64,000 bases of DNA from Sporisorium sorghi (taxonomy: Eukaryota; Basidiomycota; Ustilaginomycetes; Ustilaginales; Ustilaginaceae). Every line of letters begins with the position of its first letter. The stretch's first letter is position 1. The translations under genes were made by a program, and so were the position numbers. The stretch lies in contig JALCCG010000027.1 in NCBI GenBank assembly GCA_023212695.1, positions 1 through 64,000 on the forward strand. The letters are read 5' to 3'. Below are positions 22,148 to 32,849 of this stretch, in pieces. The notes beneath the pieces are model-generated. The model did no database searches. It worked only from the letters and a program-made list of their open reading frames with translations, and was not told the origin of the DNA.

Positions 22148-25100
22148 ATGTTTCAGCCGACATGGTCCCAACAGGCTTCTGCACAACCGCCGCTCGATGC
22201 TCATGCTCAGAATCGCACCTCCTTCCCTCAAGACATGCATCCCCCTTCGCACATGCAGTACGACTCCTCGCAGATCACCCACCAGCCCTCTGCAGATCAG
22301 CACACCATGTACGACACATCGATAGCCACAGATCCAAACGCAGCAGCAGCAGCAGCAGCACCACCACCACCACCACCAGGCTCTTCGTCGTACCCTTTCG
22401 CCATCCAGCAGCAACAGCAACAGCATCATCATCATGACCCTCAGCAGCTTCACACCGATCCCTCTTACCAAGTAGCACAGCAGCCATCTCGCATCGACCA
22501 AGGCCAGCAAGGACATCCTTTCGGCGCCGAGCAATCCGCCGACTTGTCGGCGAGTCGTCCTGCTACCATGCAGTCGGGAGCCTCGCTGTATCTCGATGGA
22601 TCCACACTGCCACTCGACAATGCCAACATGGATCTCGGGCCCAACGACTATCTCGCGCACCAAAACGACCAATATCTCTCTCGGCCACCCACGGGATCCG
22701 AGCAGAGCTGGTCGGAGCAGGTTTCCGTCTCAAACGAGCCAAGTCACGATGGCTCGGCTGCATCCCTCTCCACAGGTCTACAGAGGGCAGCTCGCCCTGC
22801 AGCACTCAAGATCGACATGGCGTCCGTGGGTTCGAGTGCAAGGCATGATTTGTCGGACTCAACCAGCGCTGATCCCGCTTCTGCCGACCCTGGCAGTGCA
22901 GTCACCCCGCATGCTCTGCACACTCGCTTTGGGCCTATGCCGCAGCTGCAGCCATCCGCGTACGATGATCAGACTCTTGTCTACAAGCACTCGGACTCTG
23001 GCGGACCCACCGTCATGCAAGATGCGCCCATGCCCGCCAGTGCCGGTCTCATGCCTGCGTTCGGCACCGAATCGAGCTTTCTCAACCAGGGCGTCAAATC
23101 CAAAAGCACTGCTCTAGCACACCAGACCTCGGAACACGTCTTGAACAGTCCTCGTCACACTGAGAGCGTCGTTGGCGTGCCCGGCGTGGCAGAGCGACTT
23201 GGCCCATCTTCGAGCCACCTCGGCGTGGCCGCGTCTCCGGGCTCGCCCATGGTGTCGCAATTTGGCTCAGGTCATTACAGTCCCAGCTCCACCCTGTCCG
23301 GCGCCTTCTCATCGCGGCCAGGCAGTCGACCTGCCAGTCGTGGACTCAAATCGGTCGCCAGCTTCACCTCATCGGCCGGCACGGGCACTGCTTCGGGAAG
23401 CGAGGCGCAGGCGGGTAGACCACGTTCCAGCTCAGGCAGCGGTGTAGCGGCGCGGCCCATTTCGGCGTTGACGAGGACCACCAGCATGCAGAACGAAATT
23501 GCATCGTATCAGGCCGGCTCTCTGCACCCTGGCTTGTCGCAGAGTCGCAGTGTGCAGAACCTCGGCCAGATGCAGAGTCCAGCCATGTCGGGCCCTCTTT
23601 CTAGTCCACGTCATCCCGGAAGCTCCCACATGGAGCCGTGGAGTCCGGCTCATTCGCAAATGAACCACTCGCACAGCTTCCGTGGGCCCTATTCGGGACC
23701 CGGATTTCAGACGCCCCAGATGCAGCAGTTCAGCCCCACGCTCACATCGCCAGCCCAGTCGCAGTACTCGCCACAGGCCCACTTTGGTTCGCATTCGTCC
23801 GGCATGATGCCCTTCTTCTCGCCTTCGATCGAGACCACGCAGCAGTTAAGCGCATCGGGCGGTCACCCCACGGATGGGTTCGAGATTGCAGGCTTCAGCG
23901 AACAGCGTCTCTCTTCTGCGCTAGCTAATAGCGCCTCCATTAGCTCAGGTCCTCCGTCAGTAGCGCACCAGCGCGAGGGCCACAGCACTCCCACCATCGT
24001 CGAAGAGGAAGAGGATGTACCGCAAGGCGATGGCCGCCCCATGATCTCGAGACACGCACACTCGCACTCGGACCTTCGCTTCGAACACGGCTTTCAGCCG
24101 CATCCCATGCATCATTCGCAGCATCCGCAGCATCAGCATCCATTGCCACCGCCGCATCATCCATCGCATCCGCATGCGCAACCATACCCGGCTCAGCAGT
24201 ACGCAGCCCATCCGCCTCCACCCGTTCTGCAGCGATCCCGCTCGGACCAGATCCAGAGCCTGTCCATGGAGCCGCCGCCGACGACGTACCGCAATCACAT
24301 GCCCTATCCGCCCAGCATGCGTCCCAGCCTGTACCAGCAGGTCTCGATGGCCGAGATGAACCAGCTGCGCCTGGTGCATGGTTTGGGCGTCACCGAAACC
24401 AACTTTGGCGATTGCTCGTCTTTCATCGAGGACTACGTCCGCCAGTACATTTCGACTCCCAGTCGACTCGGCCTCGGCGAGAGAAACGTGCTCATCATGA
24501 CGACCCGCGTTGCGCAGAAGAGCTACGGTGCCGAGAAGCGATTCTTGTGCCCGCCGCCCTTGGTGATCTTGATCGGAAGCAGTTGGTGGAACGTCTGCCC
24601 CGCTTCCACGCGTCCTTCGCCCTTCGCGCCACCCGGCGCGGTCGATCCTGATCAGGCGGCTCCGACGGTGCTGTCGCCGCCTCGCGTCACCATCAACATC
24701 AGCGGCGAACCGGGCATCCAAGACGGCGCGCTCGAATGGGCTTCCAGCAGCGGTCGCCTCATCGACGTCGGCAACCCGTCTTCGGAAATGGCCATCTCGG
24801 GTCGATGCATCGGCAAGCAGCTCTACATTTCGGATGTCGATGAGAAGAGGCGCCACGTCGAAGCGCTCGTCGCCATCTCCGTGCCCGGATCTTCGCCAAT
24901 GGATCGACGTCTGCTGGGCACGTTCCCCAGCAGACCCATCAAGGTGATCAGCAAGCCCAGCAAGAAGCGCCAGTCTTCGCGCAATACGGAGCTCTGCGTC
25001 AACCACGGCTCGGTGATCTCGCTGTTCCATCGCCTCCGATCGCAGACCGTGTCGACGCGTTACCTCTGTGTCTCGGGCGCACCGTCCTGGTTCAAGGGCT

Positions 25101-26623
25101 CAGACAACCAGCCTTTCCTCAACATGAACCCACGCGATCAGAAGGGTTCAGAGCCGCCAAGCTGCTTCGTCGCCAAGATGTCCAGCTGGGATCCTTTCAT
25201 CATTTACCTCGTCGATCCGAGCAAGCGCGCCGACGCAACGCCAGCCGAGCCTCTGCAGCCTCCCGTCAAGGGCTATCCTCCGCCGCCGCCCAACGCGCTG
25301 CCCACTGCGGGCCTCACCAGCTCGCAGATGACGATCCACTACAATCAGCCCATCGTGCTGCAGTGTCTCAACACGGCGGTGGTGAGCCCGGTCATGGTGG
25401 TCCGAAAGGTGGAGAAGGGCACGACGGTGCTGGGCGGCGCATCGGCGGGCGCGGCCGAGTCGATCTCGCGCGAGGCCTTTGGCGATCCCGTGTCGCAACT
25501 TCACAAGATTGCGCTCGAAGTGCTCGAAGATCCGGCGGCCTCGGTACCGCGACCTATGGGTGACTCGGGAGAAGTCATGTCGCCGGGCAACAGCGGACCG
25601 TTTCTGGCCTGTCTCAACGAGTCGGTGGGCATGCATCGACCGAGCGAGCCGAGGAAGTGGGTCACGAACAGCAGCTTCAGCGTACCTTCGACGCCGACGA
25701 CGCCTGTCACATCGATGAACCTGGCTGCGATGGAGGGAGGCGAGCTGCCTCCGAGCGGCTATCTTCCGACGAGCCCCACCAGCGCGGCAGCGTATGCAGC
25801 GGCGCAGACTCGCTACTCGCTGAGCGCTGGCAGAGCAGGTGCCACCATGATGTCGCCGTCGGTCTCGTCTTCGTCTCACGACGTGTCTGCGATGGAACCA
25901 CCACCGTCGTCGGATGGGGGCAAAGTCAAGCGACCACGTCGCGTGTCTTCTTCGGTGGTTGTGCAAAAGGAACGAGCCGCAGCTGCAGCGGCGGCCAGCA
26001 AGAATCGCCGACGTGGCCAATCGCTCTCGATGGTAGGCATCCAGAACCAGGGTTTGTCTGACGTCGAGGTGCTCCGTCGCACCGGATCTTACGCCAACTC
26101 GATGACGTCAGACTCTTCGGCTGCAGGCAGCACGGCACCAGGCGCTATGTGGTCGGTCGAGGTCGCCGACTCGGACATCTGGACGGTGGTGGGCACCGAC
26201 ATTGCGCGCCACTCGTTCTACGTGCCACCGCAGATCGTCGGCGGGTCGCAGCCCAAGACCAACATCACTGACGGCAACATTGCGCATCTGATCACGGTGC
26301 CTGCGCCTGCCCAGCCGATCACGCCGATCCCGATCATCACCAATGTGGTGGCGCCTCAGCGGGACGGTAGATCGTCGATGCCTGCGCCGTCGGGCGATCA
26401 GAGCCCAGGCCTGGTGACGATCTTGGGCGAAAATCTGCACCCGAACCTGTTCATCTTTTTCGGCGACTGGAAGAGCACGCATGTCGAGGTGCGAACGCGC
26501 CAGACGATTGTGTGTGCCGCTCCTCCCGCTTTTGACCAGGGCCTTCCGCGCGGTCGAGTGCCGATCCTGATTGTGCGGCACGACGGCGTCATCTTCCCGA
26601 CCGACTTTCATTATCAGTGTTGA
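22148..26623 (+). CDS. CSL-family transcription factor (CBF1/RBP-J/Su(H)/LAG-1)
   Basis: The frame from the first ATG encodes 1491 residues. It is open a little further upstream but without an ATG, so an extra 5' exon is possible. Residues 1-735 are disordered, rich in Gln, His, Pro and Ser. The CSL core follows: an N-terminal Rel-like part with RNVLIMTTRVAQKSYGAEKRF and ILIGSSWW (about 778-815), then a beta-trefoil part with KVISKPSKKRQSSRN (about 932-946) and the following FHRLRSQTVSTRYL. The C-terminal immunoglobulin-like part has LVTILGENLHPNLFIFFGDW (about 1421-1440). Loops of 50-150 residues are inserted in the core, as is common in fungal CSL proteins. Animal CSL proteins bind GTGGGAA-type sites and mediate Notch output; fungi lack Notch, and in fission yeast the homologues affect adhesion and cell-cycle fidelity. 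A nuclear DNA-binding role is expected. Confidence 0.92.
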   Translation: MFQPTWSQQASAQPPLDAHAQNRTSFPQDMHPPSHMQYDSSQITHQPSADQHTMYDTSIATDPNAAAAAAAPPPPPPGSSSYPFAIQQQQQQHHHHDPQQLHTDPSYQVAQQPSRIDQGQQGHPFGAEQSADLSASRPATMQSGASLYLDGSTLPLDNANMDLGPNDYLAHQNDQYLSRPPTGSEQSWSEQVSVSNEPSHDGSAASLSTGLQRAARPAALKIDMASVGSSARHDLSDSTSADPASADPGSAVTPHALHTRFGPMPQLQPSAYDDQTLVYKHSDSGGPTVMQDAPMPASAGLMPAFGTESSFLNQGVKSKSTALAHQTSEHVLNSPRHTESVVGVPGVAERLGPSSSHLGVAASPGSPMVSQFGSGHYSPSSTLSGAFSSRPGSRPASRGLKSVASFTSSAGTGTASGSEAQAGRPRSSSGSGVAARPISALTRTTSMQNEIASYQAGSLHPGLSQSRSVQNLGQMQSPAMSGPLSSPRHPGSSHMEPWSPAHSQMNHSHSFRGPYSGPGFQTPQMQQFSPTLTSPAQSQYSPQAHFGSHSSGMMPFFSPSIETTQQLSASGGHPTDGFEIAGFSEQRLSSALANSASISSGPPSVAHQREGHSTPTIVEEEEDVPQGDGRPMISRHAHSHSDLRFEHGFQPHPMHHSQHPQHQHPLPPPHHPSHPHAQPYPAQQYAAHPPPPVLQRSRSDQIQSLSMEPPPTTYRNHMPYPPSMRPSLYQQVSMAEMNQLRLVHGLGVTETNFGDCSSFIEDYVRQYISTPSRLGLGERNVLIMTTRVAQKSYGAEKRFLCPPPLVILIGSSWWNVCPASTRPSPFAPPGAVDPDQAAPTVLSPPRVTINISGEPGIQDGALEWASSSGRLIDVGNPSSEMAISGRCIGKQLYISDVDEKRRHVEALVAISVPGSSPMDRRLLGTFPSRPIKVISKPSKKRQSSRNTELCVNHGSVISLFHRLRSQTVSTRYLCVSGAPSWFKGSDNQPFLNMNPRDQKGSEPPSCFVAKMSSWDPFIIYLVDPSKRADATPAEPLQPPVKGYPPPPPNALPTAGLTSSQMTIHYNQPIVLQCLNTAVVSPVMVVRKVEKGTTVLGGASAGAAESISREAFGDPVSQLHKIALEVLEDPAASVPRPMGDSGEVMSPGNSGPFLACLNESVGMHRPSEPRKWVTNSSFSVPSTPTTPVTSMNLAAMEGGELPPSGYLPTSPTSAAAYAAAQTRYSLSAGRAGATMMSPSVSSSSHDVSAMEPPPSSDGGKVKRPRRVSSSVVVQKERAAAAAAASKNRRRGQSLSMVGIQNQGLSDVEVLRRTGSYANSMTSDSSAAGSTAPGAMWSVEVADSDIWTVVGTDIARHSFYVPPQIVGGSQPKTNITDGNIAHLITVPAPAQPITPIPIITNVVAPQRDGRSSMPAPSGDQSPGLVTILGENLHPNLFIFFGDWKSTHVEVRTRQTIVCAAPPAFDQGLPRGRVPILIVRHDGVIFPTDFHYQC

Positions 26624-28082
26624 TAGACGTGCTGGGCAGCAGCGATGCCTTTTCCTTGTTCTTCTTTCTCTTCTTTGTTTCCTCCTCTTAGGGCTAGGGT
26701 TTTTGCCATTGCAAGTGTGTTGCAGATCGTACAGCCGTGTGCGAGTCGAGCCTGAAAATTGTGTTGCGCTTCTGTGTTGTAGCGTGGAGAAGGTCTCTTT
26801 TGGGCTGAACCAGCCGCCATCGAAATGTGAGAAGGGCGCACGGGCTTCCAAGGGCGGCAACGGGAGGTGAAGGACGCCGAGAGCCCCGACCTCGCCGTAT
26901 GCAATGACAATCCGCTCGAGCCTGCCTCCTGCTTGTGAGATCGTTGGCGGCGAGCCGATCGAGAGCAGCCATGGAATGTTGGCCTAGAAGATCTGTGCTC
27001 TTCAGAGCATTTGGAGGGGCGTGTCTTGGACAGCACTGTGATCGAGCAGCAAACAGCTCCCTGCTTCATCAAAACAAGTCGTCTTGACCCTTTTAGATCA
27101 TGCAACTGAGCGTGTGATGATGGCGAGGAGCGTTTCTGCCGGGCCTCATCGCGTTGTGAGGGATCCAAGAAGCTTATGGCCATGTGACTAGACTAGGAGA
27201 CCGAACCGAGCGAGGGCGGCGATCGCCGGACGCTGCCCTGCTCGACTAGTCGTAGAATGTTGTTATACTTGGCTCGACGCGGTGGCAAAGGACCGCCAGT
27301 CCTGCCCGACTTCGTTCGGGCGGACCTTATGCAGCCAACGCACCTCATCAGGGGCCATGCCTCTGCATATGCTTGATGTAAGAGATCCGCCCAGATTGAT
27401 CAAAGCCCGCGATATTGAGCCTTCCCTCACAGGCGTCGTGCACTGTTGCCAACGTTTTGACACCGACGCCGCCTCTGCTACGCGCACAGCTCGCCTTGAT
27501 TGCAGCGGCGATAGACGTGCGGAGGTGCGTTGACCCCTTGGCCTCGTAACATCGAGACGATCCGGACTTTCGATAAGCGATCTGATCCTGTCGCCTGTTC
27601 TGTTGAGCAAGGACACCTTCGAGCCCAACGAAGCACATGAGATCCGCTACCGCTTTACTCGAATTGATTGTGTGCTCTACGGCGTGCGGATGAAGGCGGC
27701 TCCAACACTGGGCTGCATCTCGGCGGGGCCGGATCACCACGTCCGAGTCAAAGTGGCCTGACTGTTCGAAGAGCGGCTTTGCTGGAGGAGCTTGCCCTTC
27801 TTGCGATTCACTGGTAGGTTGTAGGAGTGCGGGGCTCCAGGCAGCTGTTTTGTCGACAGTGACCTGATGGCACAGCAAGGTCCGCAGCGCGCAGCCGCTG
27901 TTACAGGCTCCTTCGACACAAGGAAGCTTCTAAGCCAGCTTCTCGTCTATAAGTAGCAAGGCTTCGAGGAGGGAAAGAATCGTCCATCCATCAACAGCAA
28001 TCCACTTCCCTCTTTAACAAAGATCCTCTCTCACTCTTCACTCAAGCCCCATCCAAACACGCTCGCCCTCAACCATTTCAAG
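26624..28082. other. intergenic region between the CSL and HsbA-like genes
   Basis: No recognised gene. Minus-strand open frames at 27263-27878 lack an ATG start and match nothing I know. A small GC-rich hairpin, GCCCGA...TCGGGC, lies near 27303-27321. The last 130 bases are a leader rich in CTCTC and CAAC with a TATA-like element before it. Confidence 0.45.
27948..27955 (+). promoter_or_regulatory. TATA-like element of the HsbA-like gene
   Basis: TATAAGTA lies 128 bp before the start codon at 28083. It is followed by a pyrimidine-rich leader, the pattern of a strongly expressed or inducible fungal gene. The assignment is by position and motif only. Confidence 0.45.
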
Positions 28083-28811
28083 ATGAAGGTCACCATCGCA
28101 CTTTCGGCTCCCATGCTCTTCCTCGCCTCGTTCGCCGCTGCTACGACGCTGAACCAGGTCAACTTGGCCATCATCGCGATCGACAATGCGGTGGGAGAGC
28201 TCTACAAGGTCACCCACGTGCAGTCGATCGGCTACATCGGAGGCATTCACATCCGCGATGCTGCTGGCGATCTCACGTCCAAGATCCAGGCGGGCGCTCA
28301 ATGTGTTCACGACCTCCACGAGACTCCTACGGACAAGGACGCTGAGCTGATGCTCTGGACGCTGGGCAAGACCGAGGGCAAGGTGGAGCAGGTGGTGGAC
28401 GACATGATCCGCCTCAAGCCGCAGTTCCAGGAGCTCGGCGTGCTCAGCATCGCCCAGTCGAGCGTCACGGCGTTCCAGGGTGAGACCAAGGCTTTTGCGT
28501 CCCAGCTCGTCAAGTTGGCTCCGGGCAAGGAGCAGAGCGCGGCCACCGCACTGGCTGGCAAGTTCAACACGGCCCTGGCCAAGTGCGAGGCGGCCTACAA
28601 CGGCAAGCCTTCCACCGGAGCTAGTACGGGCAAGCAGTCCGCTCCTGTCTCGGGCGCTGCTCAGCAGGGCGGCGCTCAACAGGGTGGCGCTCAACAGGGC
28701 GGCGCTCAACAGGAGGGTGCTCAACAGGAGGGTGCTCAGCAGGGCGGCGCTCGCCACGGCACCGGAGAGCGTTTGGTCAAGAGGAAGATGCACCACGGAC
28801 ACCACGCTTAG
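28083..28811 (+). CDS. secreted HsbA-like (hydrophobic surface binding / galactomannoprotein) protein
   Basis: The frame encodes 242 residues. A clear signal peptide covers about residues 1-21 (MKVTIALSAPMLFLASFAAA). Residues 25-180 are helical with little aromatic content and include the family-like pattern NQVNLAIIAIDNAVGELYKV and VVDDMIRLKPQF. Only two Cys follow the signal, near 79 and 180. The C-terminus has tandem GAQQGG/GAQQEG units, then LVKRKMHHGHH, with a Kex2-type KR site and a His-rich tip. HsbA proteins are small secreted proteins first known for binding hydrophobic surfaces; related fungal cell-wall mannoproteins share the domain. It would act outside the cell or in the wall. 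An effector role on a plant host is possible but not shown. No intron is present and a TATA-like box lies upstream. Confidence 0.75.
   Translation: MKVTIALSAPMLFLASFAAATTLNQVNLAIIAIDNAVGELYKVTHVQSIGYIGGIHIRDAAGDLTSKIQAGAQCVHDLHETPTDKDAELMLWTLGKTEGKVEQVVDDMIRLKPQFQELGVLSIAQSSVTAFQGETKAFASQLVKLAPGKEQSAATALAGKFNTALAKCEAAYNGKPSTGASTGKQSAPVSGAAQQGGAQQGGAQQGGAQQEGAQQEGAQQGGARHGTGERLVKRKMHHGHHA
28654..28757 (+). repeat. in-frame 18-nt tandem repeats in the HsbA-like gene
   Basis: About six units encoding Gly-Ala-Gln-Gln-(Gly/Glu)-Gly. Units are nearly identical in DNA, so copy number probably varies between strains without breaking the frame. Confidence 0.85.
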
Positions 28812-29365
28812 TCGATGCTAGTCGATCACGCTATGCTGCACCTTGCTGGTGTTGATCACCAGCTTGTAAGCAGAGTTCTGGCTCGTTCTCTCTTTCCGTT
28901 GTCCGACTCGTTGTTCTCGCCATTGGAGTTCTCCGTTCTCTCTCGATTGTCTGTCCGTCTCATCCTGTCACGGTGGGTCCTTCTTGAATCTATGTCGTTC
29001 CTAAAAAGCTGTGGAGCTAGTGCCTGTGCCACAGAGCCGTTGAGAACCTTCTCGAAGCTGTGTTGGAAGCCTTTCAAGGTCCCGATGCGAAACAAACCTT
29101 GATAGGCAGGAGAGCTTGGCCGGCCTGTCAAACTGTGCTTGATTCACGATTGTGATTGCTGCTCGTTGAGATACGGTCGGGAAGGGTTGCGATCGCCGAT
29201 GTTTGCCCCGATCCAACTGAATTCAGGGTCTCGGCTGGCAGCAATCCGAAGTGAACGAAGCACGCGATCGAGATCCTCACTCGAGTGATTAGAGAACTCA
29301 ACCTTTGGCTCGTGCCCCTCTGTCCTTTCCACCACTGCCATCCCAACGCAACACTATTGACAAAC
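28812..29365. other. intergenic region between HsbA-like and FSH1-fusion genes
   Basis: 3' flank of the HsbA-like gene and promoter of the next gene. CTCTC-rich sequence lies near 28885-28960. No gene or strong motif is seen. Confidence 0.5.
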
Positions 29366-31219
29366 ATGACGACGGCAGGAGCGACTCGCAAGCTCAAGGT
29401 GCTGATGGCCCACGGCTACACCAGCAACAGCTTCCAATTCTTCAAGCGTTCCGGAGCGATTCGCAAAGCATGCCGAGACGTAGCCGACTTCACGTTTATC
29501 AACGGACCGCTGATCGTGCAGCCCATCACGTCTGCGGGCGATCTCGATGCGCCTGACGTCGAGGAGGGTAAAGTGGTGGACGAGAATACGCCGATCGAGG
29601 AGCAGCCACGTGCGTGGTGGCGGGCCGACGACGACGGCAACTACCTCGATTGGGACAAGTCGGTCGACTACATCAACGACGTGCTCAAGAAGGAAGGTCC
29701 GTTTGACGGCATTGTAGGGTTCTCGCAAGGCGGCTGTCTCGCTGGCATTCTGGCTAGCGCGTTTGAGAATCCGGATCGCATGCCGGGGCTTAAACTGCCC
29801 AAGGGACAGGGCGCGTTCAAGTTCGCCGTCGCCGTTTCCGGGTTCCGCAGCCGCGACCAGCTGCACCAGAAGCTGTTCGAGAAGCCGATCGAGACGCCCG
29901 TCCTGCATGTGCTGGGGCGCGCGGATCAGATTGTGGATCTGGAGCGCTCGCAGACGCTGGTGGATGCGTGCAAGAATTCGAGGGTGGAGCTGCACGATGG
30001 CGGACATGCGTTGCCTTCCCAGTGAGTGTCGGTGACAGAACAGCACAACCTCTGAGAACCGGACACTAGCTGAGCTAACTTGCATTCTGCGTTTGTTTCT
30101 GATCAACAGGGCGCCATGGCGAAACTTCTTCCGCGACTTTTTCGCCACCTTCACCTCGGACCCTTACGTACCCAACGACCTCTGGAAGACGATCCCCGGC
30201 CCATCGGAGCGACCACGCGGTGAAACGCCCGCCGGATCCGGAACGGTGACGCCGACGCCTGACGCAAGCGAGGCGGCAACCGCCACTGCCACTGCGGCAG
30301 CGTCGTCGACCGCTGCGACAGGTGAGCGAGACATCGACCCCTCCAACCCATCGCGAAGCGTTCCTAAGAAGAAAGCCAACTCGCCTTTCCTGGTGCATCA
30401 GAAGTGGAAAGAGGAACAGGAGCTACGACGAAGGAAGGCAGCGGCCGAACGCGGCTCTAGCAGCAGCGGCAAGGACGGCAAAGGTTCACGCAGCTCGCAG
30501 GACGACGACGAAGAGACGACCGATCTCACCGGCCCGGTTAGGATGGCTCTCAAGCTGTTTCGGTTGGCGATTATGGCGACGGCCATCGTGCTAGCCTCGG
30601 GCTTCTTCGTCGCTGGCGATCCGCTCTGGGGCTACCGCGGCAAGTATACCAAGCTGCGAACGTACTTGCCTGTAAGTTTGACGCCCACCGAATCTCTTCA
30701 GACAAAGTAGAGACGCTGACCATTGCCGACCCACTGCCTTGTCTTTTCCCTCTGACCCTCCGCAGTACCGAGAAAAGATCTTCTCGCTCCCCGAACTCGC
30801 CATGTACAACGGGCGTGATCCCAACAAGCCGATCTACATCGCCATCCTCGGCGACGTGTACGACGTCACCGAGGGTCGACGCATCTACGGGCCCGGCGGA
30901 TACTACTCGTTCTTCAGCGGCCGCGATGCCAGTCGAGCCTACGTGACCGGCTGCTTCAAGACGCACTTGACGCACGATATTCGCGATTTTGACGACAGGC
31001 AGATGAATGTAAGTGTAACCATGGGGACGATGAGCAGACGATACTTGGAGTTTAAGGCTGACATTGGACATGAGGCGATTATAGGGTTTGGTGACGTGGA
31101 AGCAGTTTTACGACAACCACGAGCGGTACTTCAAGGTCGGACGGGTGGTGTTGCCGCCGATCGATCCGAGCGTGCCTGTTCCGGAGCCGTGCGAGGATCC
31201 GGCTCAGCAGAAGGCGTGA
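29366..31219 (+). CDS. fusion: FSH1-type serine hydrolase, membrane segment, cytochrome b5-like (neuferricin/MAPR) domain
   Basis: Four exons (29366-30021, 30110-30671, 30766-31008, 31085-31219) give 531 residues. All three introns are GT-AG: GTGAGT...CAACAG, GTAAGT...CCGCAG and GTAAGT...TTATAG. Residues about 10-225 are an FSH1-type alpha/beta hydrolase: LMAHGYTSN, the elbow GFSQGG with Ser120, Asp187 in GRADQIVD and His214 in DGGHALPSQ. Exon 2 completes it with APWRNFFRDF. A charged linker of about 125 residues leads to a membrane helix near 364-388. A cytochrome b5-like domain follows (about 407-500) with YIAILGDVYDVTEGRRIYGPGGYYSFFSGRDASRAYVTG, as in neuferricin and membrane-associated progesterone receptors, which bind haem. 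Exon 2 has no ATG before the membrane helix, so a separate downstream gene is hard to build. Confidence 0.8.
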
Positions 31220-31879
31220 GCTGGAAAGAACGCATACGAGTCGCTTCATCTAACAGTTGTCTGCAATGCATCCATTTTCAAAAAAGTAGCATGGGAAAGA
31301 GTGCGAGGTCGCACTGTGTCGACGAGAGTGTGAGGAGCGAACGAGGTGCGGATACAACGGTTCTGAGCTGTCTTGTCTGGTACGAGAGATGTGTCCAAGC
31401 TTCGAGCCCGATGGGAAGGTTCGGACGTTGCTCGGTGCGGGACGGGAGCTCACCTTGCAGCAGCCAGAGCAAGCCAGCAACGCGCCCTTTTCTGCAAGTC
31501 TCGGCCTGTCGACGTGGACGTGAACGGCGTCAGGACTTCCGATGCCTCGGCCCTCGTCTCGTGCATGTCCCTCTCCGTGCATCACTGCAGTTCAGAGACA
31601 GTGACAGGCGGTCGCGAATGGTTGGATACCCAAGGCAGGGCAGCGAGTTTGCTACGAGTGACAGTAATCTACATGACCCTTCGCCCGAACGAACCCTTGG
31701 CACCAAGCAATCGACGTGGGCATAGTGGACATCCCTTGGCGGCCATGCTCCTGCTTCTACTGCATGGATATGACGGACTTTCGGGACGGGTAGCCTAGGA
31801 TTTCAACACCGCTTCCCTCATCCAAATTCGCGAGACTGAGGAAGCGGGAAAGAAAAGAAGTGAGAAAAAGAAATCCTCC

Positions 31880-31903
31880 TTTTTTTTTTTTTTTTTTTTT
31901 TTT
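31880..31903. repeat. poly(T) tract, 24 nt
   Basis: T run followed by further T-rich sequence to 31927; intergenic. Confidence 0.85.
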
Positions 31904-32823
31904 CCTTTTCTTTTTCTTTTCTTTCTAATCGGGAACCCTGAGAGCGGGAGAAAAGGAGAATTCTTTTGGCGCCATGTGTTTCCTGTCTTACGACGAAGCA
32001 GTGCTGCAGCTACACGGACGAAAGCTGCTGTCCGAGTCTAGCAGCGCACCTCGACATGGCTCTGTCTGAAAACTCAAGGCGCTGCAGGATCGGCCGAGAG
32101 GGATCCGTCGCTGTCGCCATCGTCGTCGTAGAACCGAACTTCAAATTAGTGCCGCTCTTTCCTCTGTTTCCTTGACTGGCGAAAGCTCACCAAAGTCTGA
32201 CCTATCGCCAAGGAACGGGAGGAAAGGGTCTGGAAAAGCATTGCCCGAAAGGGACTAAGAAGAACAAAAATGTCTCGGCTGCTATCTCTTCGGGAAAGCT
32301 ACAACAGGTAGATCAAATTTCTGATCGACATACGATACCGCTGGGCGCCTGCTTGGCATACCGAATTTGCTGCTGACGGAGTCGTTCGGCCAAATAGCGA
32401 GATTCTGCACGTCGAATCAATCTCACGCACAGCTGCGGGAAGAAGAACTCGTTTTCAAAGGGCGATGGACGGACTTACAGTACGAACAAGGAACGATCAG
32501 CTTGGATCGTTCCCGTCGATCAATCTCGCACTTCGCTTCTGATCTCATCTTGGATCGCCGCTACGTTTGTCTACGAAGCGAGGGAGCTACTTCTGACGAG
32601 ATAAGAGCCCGCCTCGCGCCCTCTCAACGCCAACTCGCGTTCGAACAATGGATGGCGGCGTTTCCGGCAACTGAACGAGCTTGTTTCTGACCAGACTTCC
32701 GGCACCGTCTCACCTGTCTCACCTTTGCAAACAACGCACAAATGTCTCCATCACCATGCTGCCTATTGTACGCCCTTGTCCGCCTATCGATTTTTCTGGA
32801 ACAAGAAAAAGAAAAAAAATAAA

Positions 32824-32849
32824 ATATATATATATATATATATATATAT
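32824..32849. repeat. TA dinucleotide microsatellite
   Basis: About 13 AT units after an A-rich stretch; intergenic. Confidence 0.9.

Noticed and set aside
23957..25030. 357-codon minus-strand frame opposite the CSL core
   Set aside because: Overlaps the conserved CSL domain on the plus strand; no domain of its own.
27263..27878. Minus-strand open frames in the CSL-HsbA spacer
   Set aside because: No ATG, no domain, and overlapping frames look equally good; treated as noncoding.
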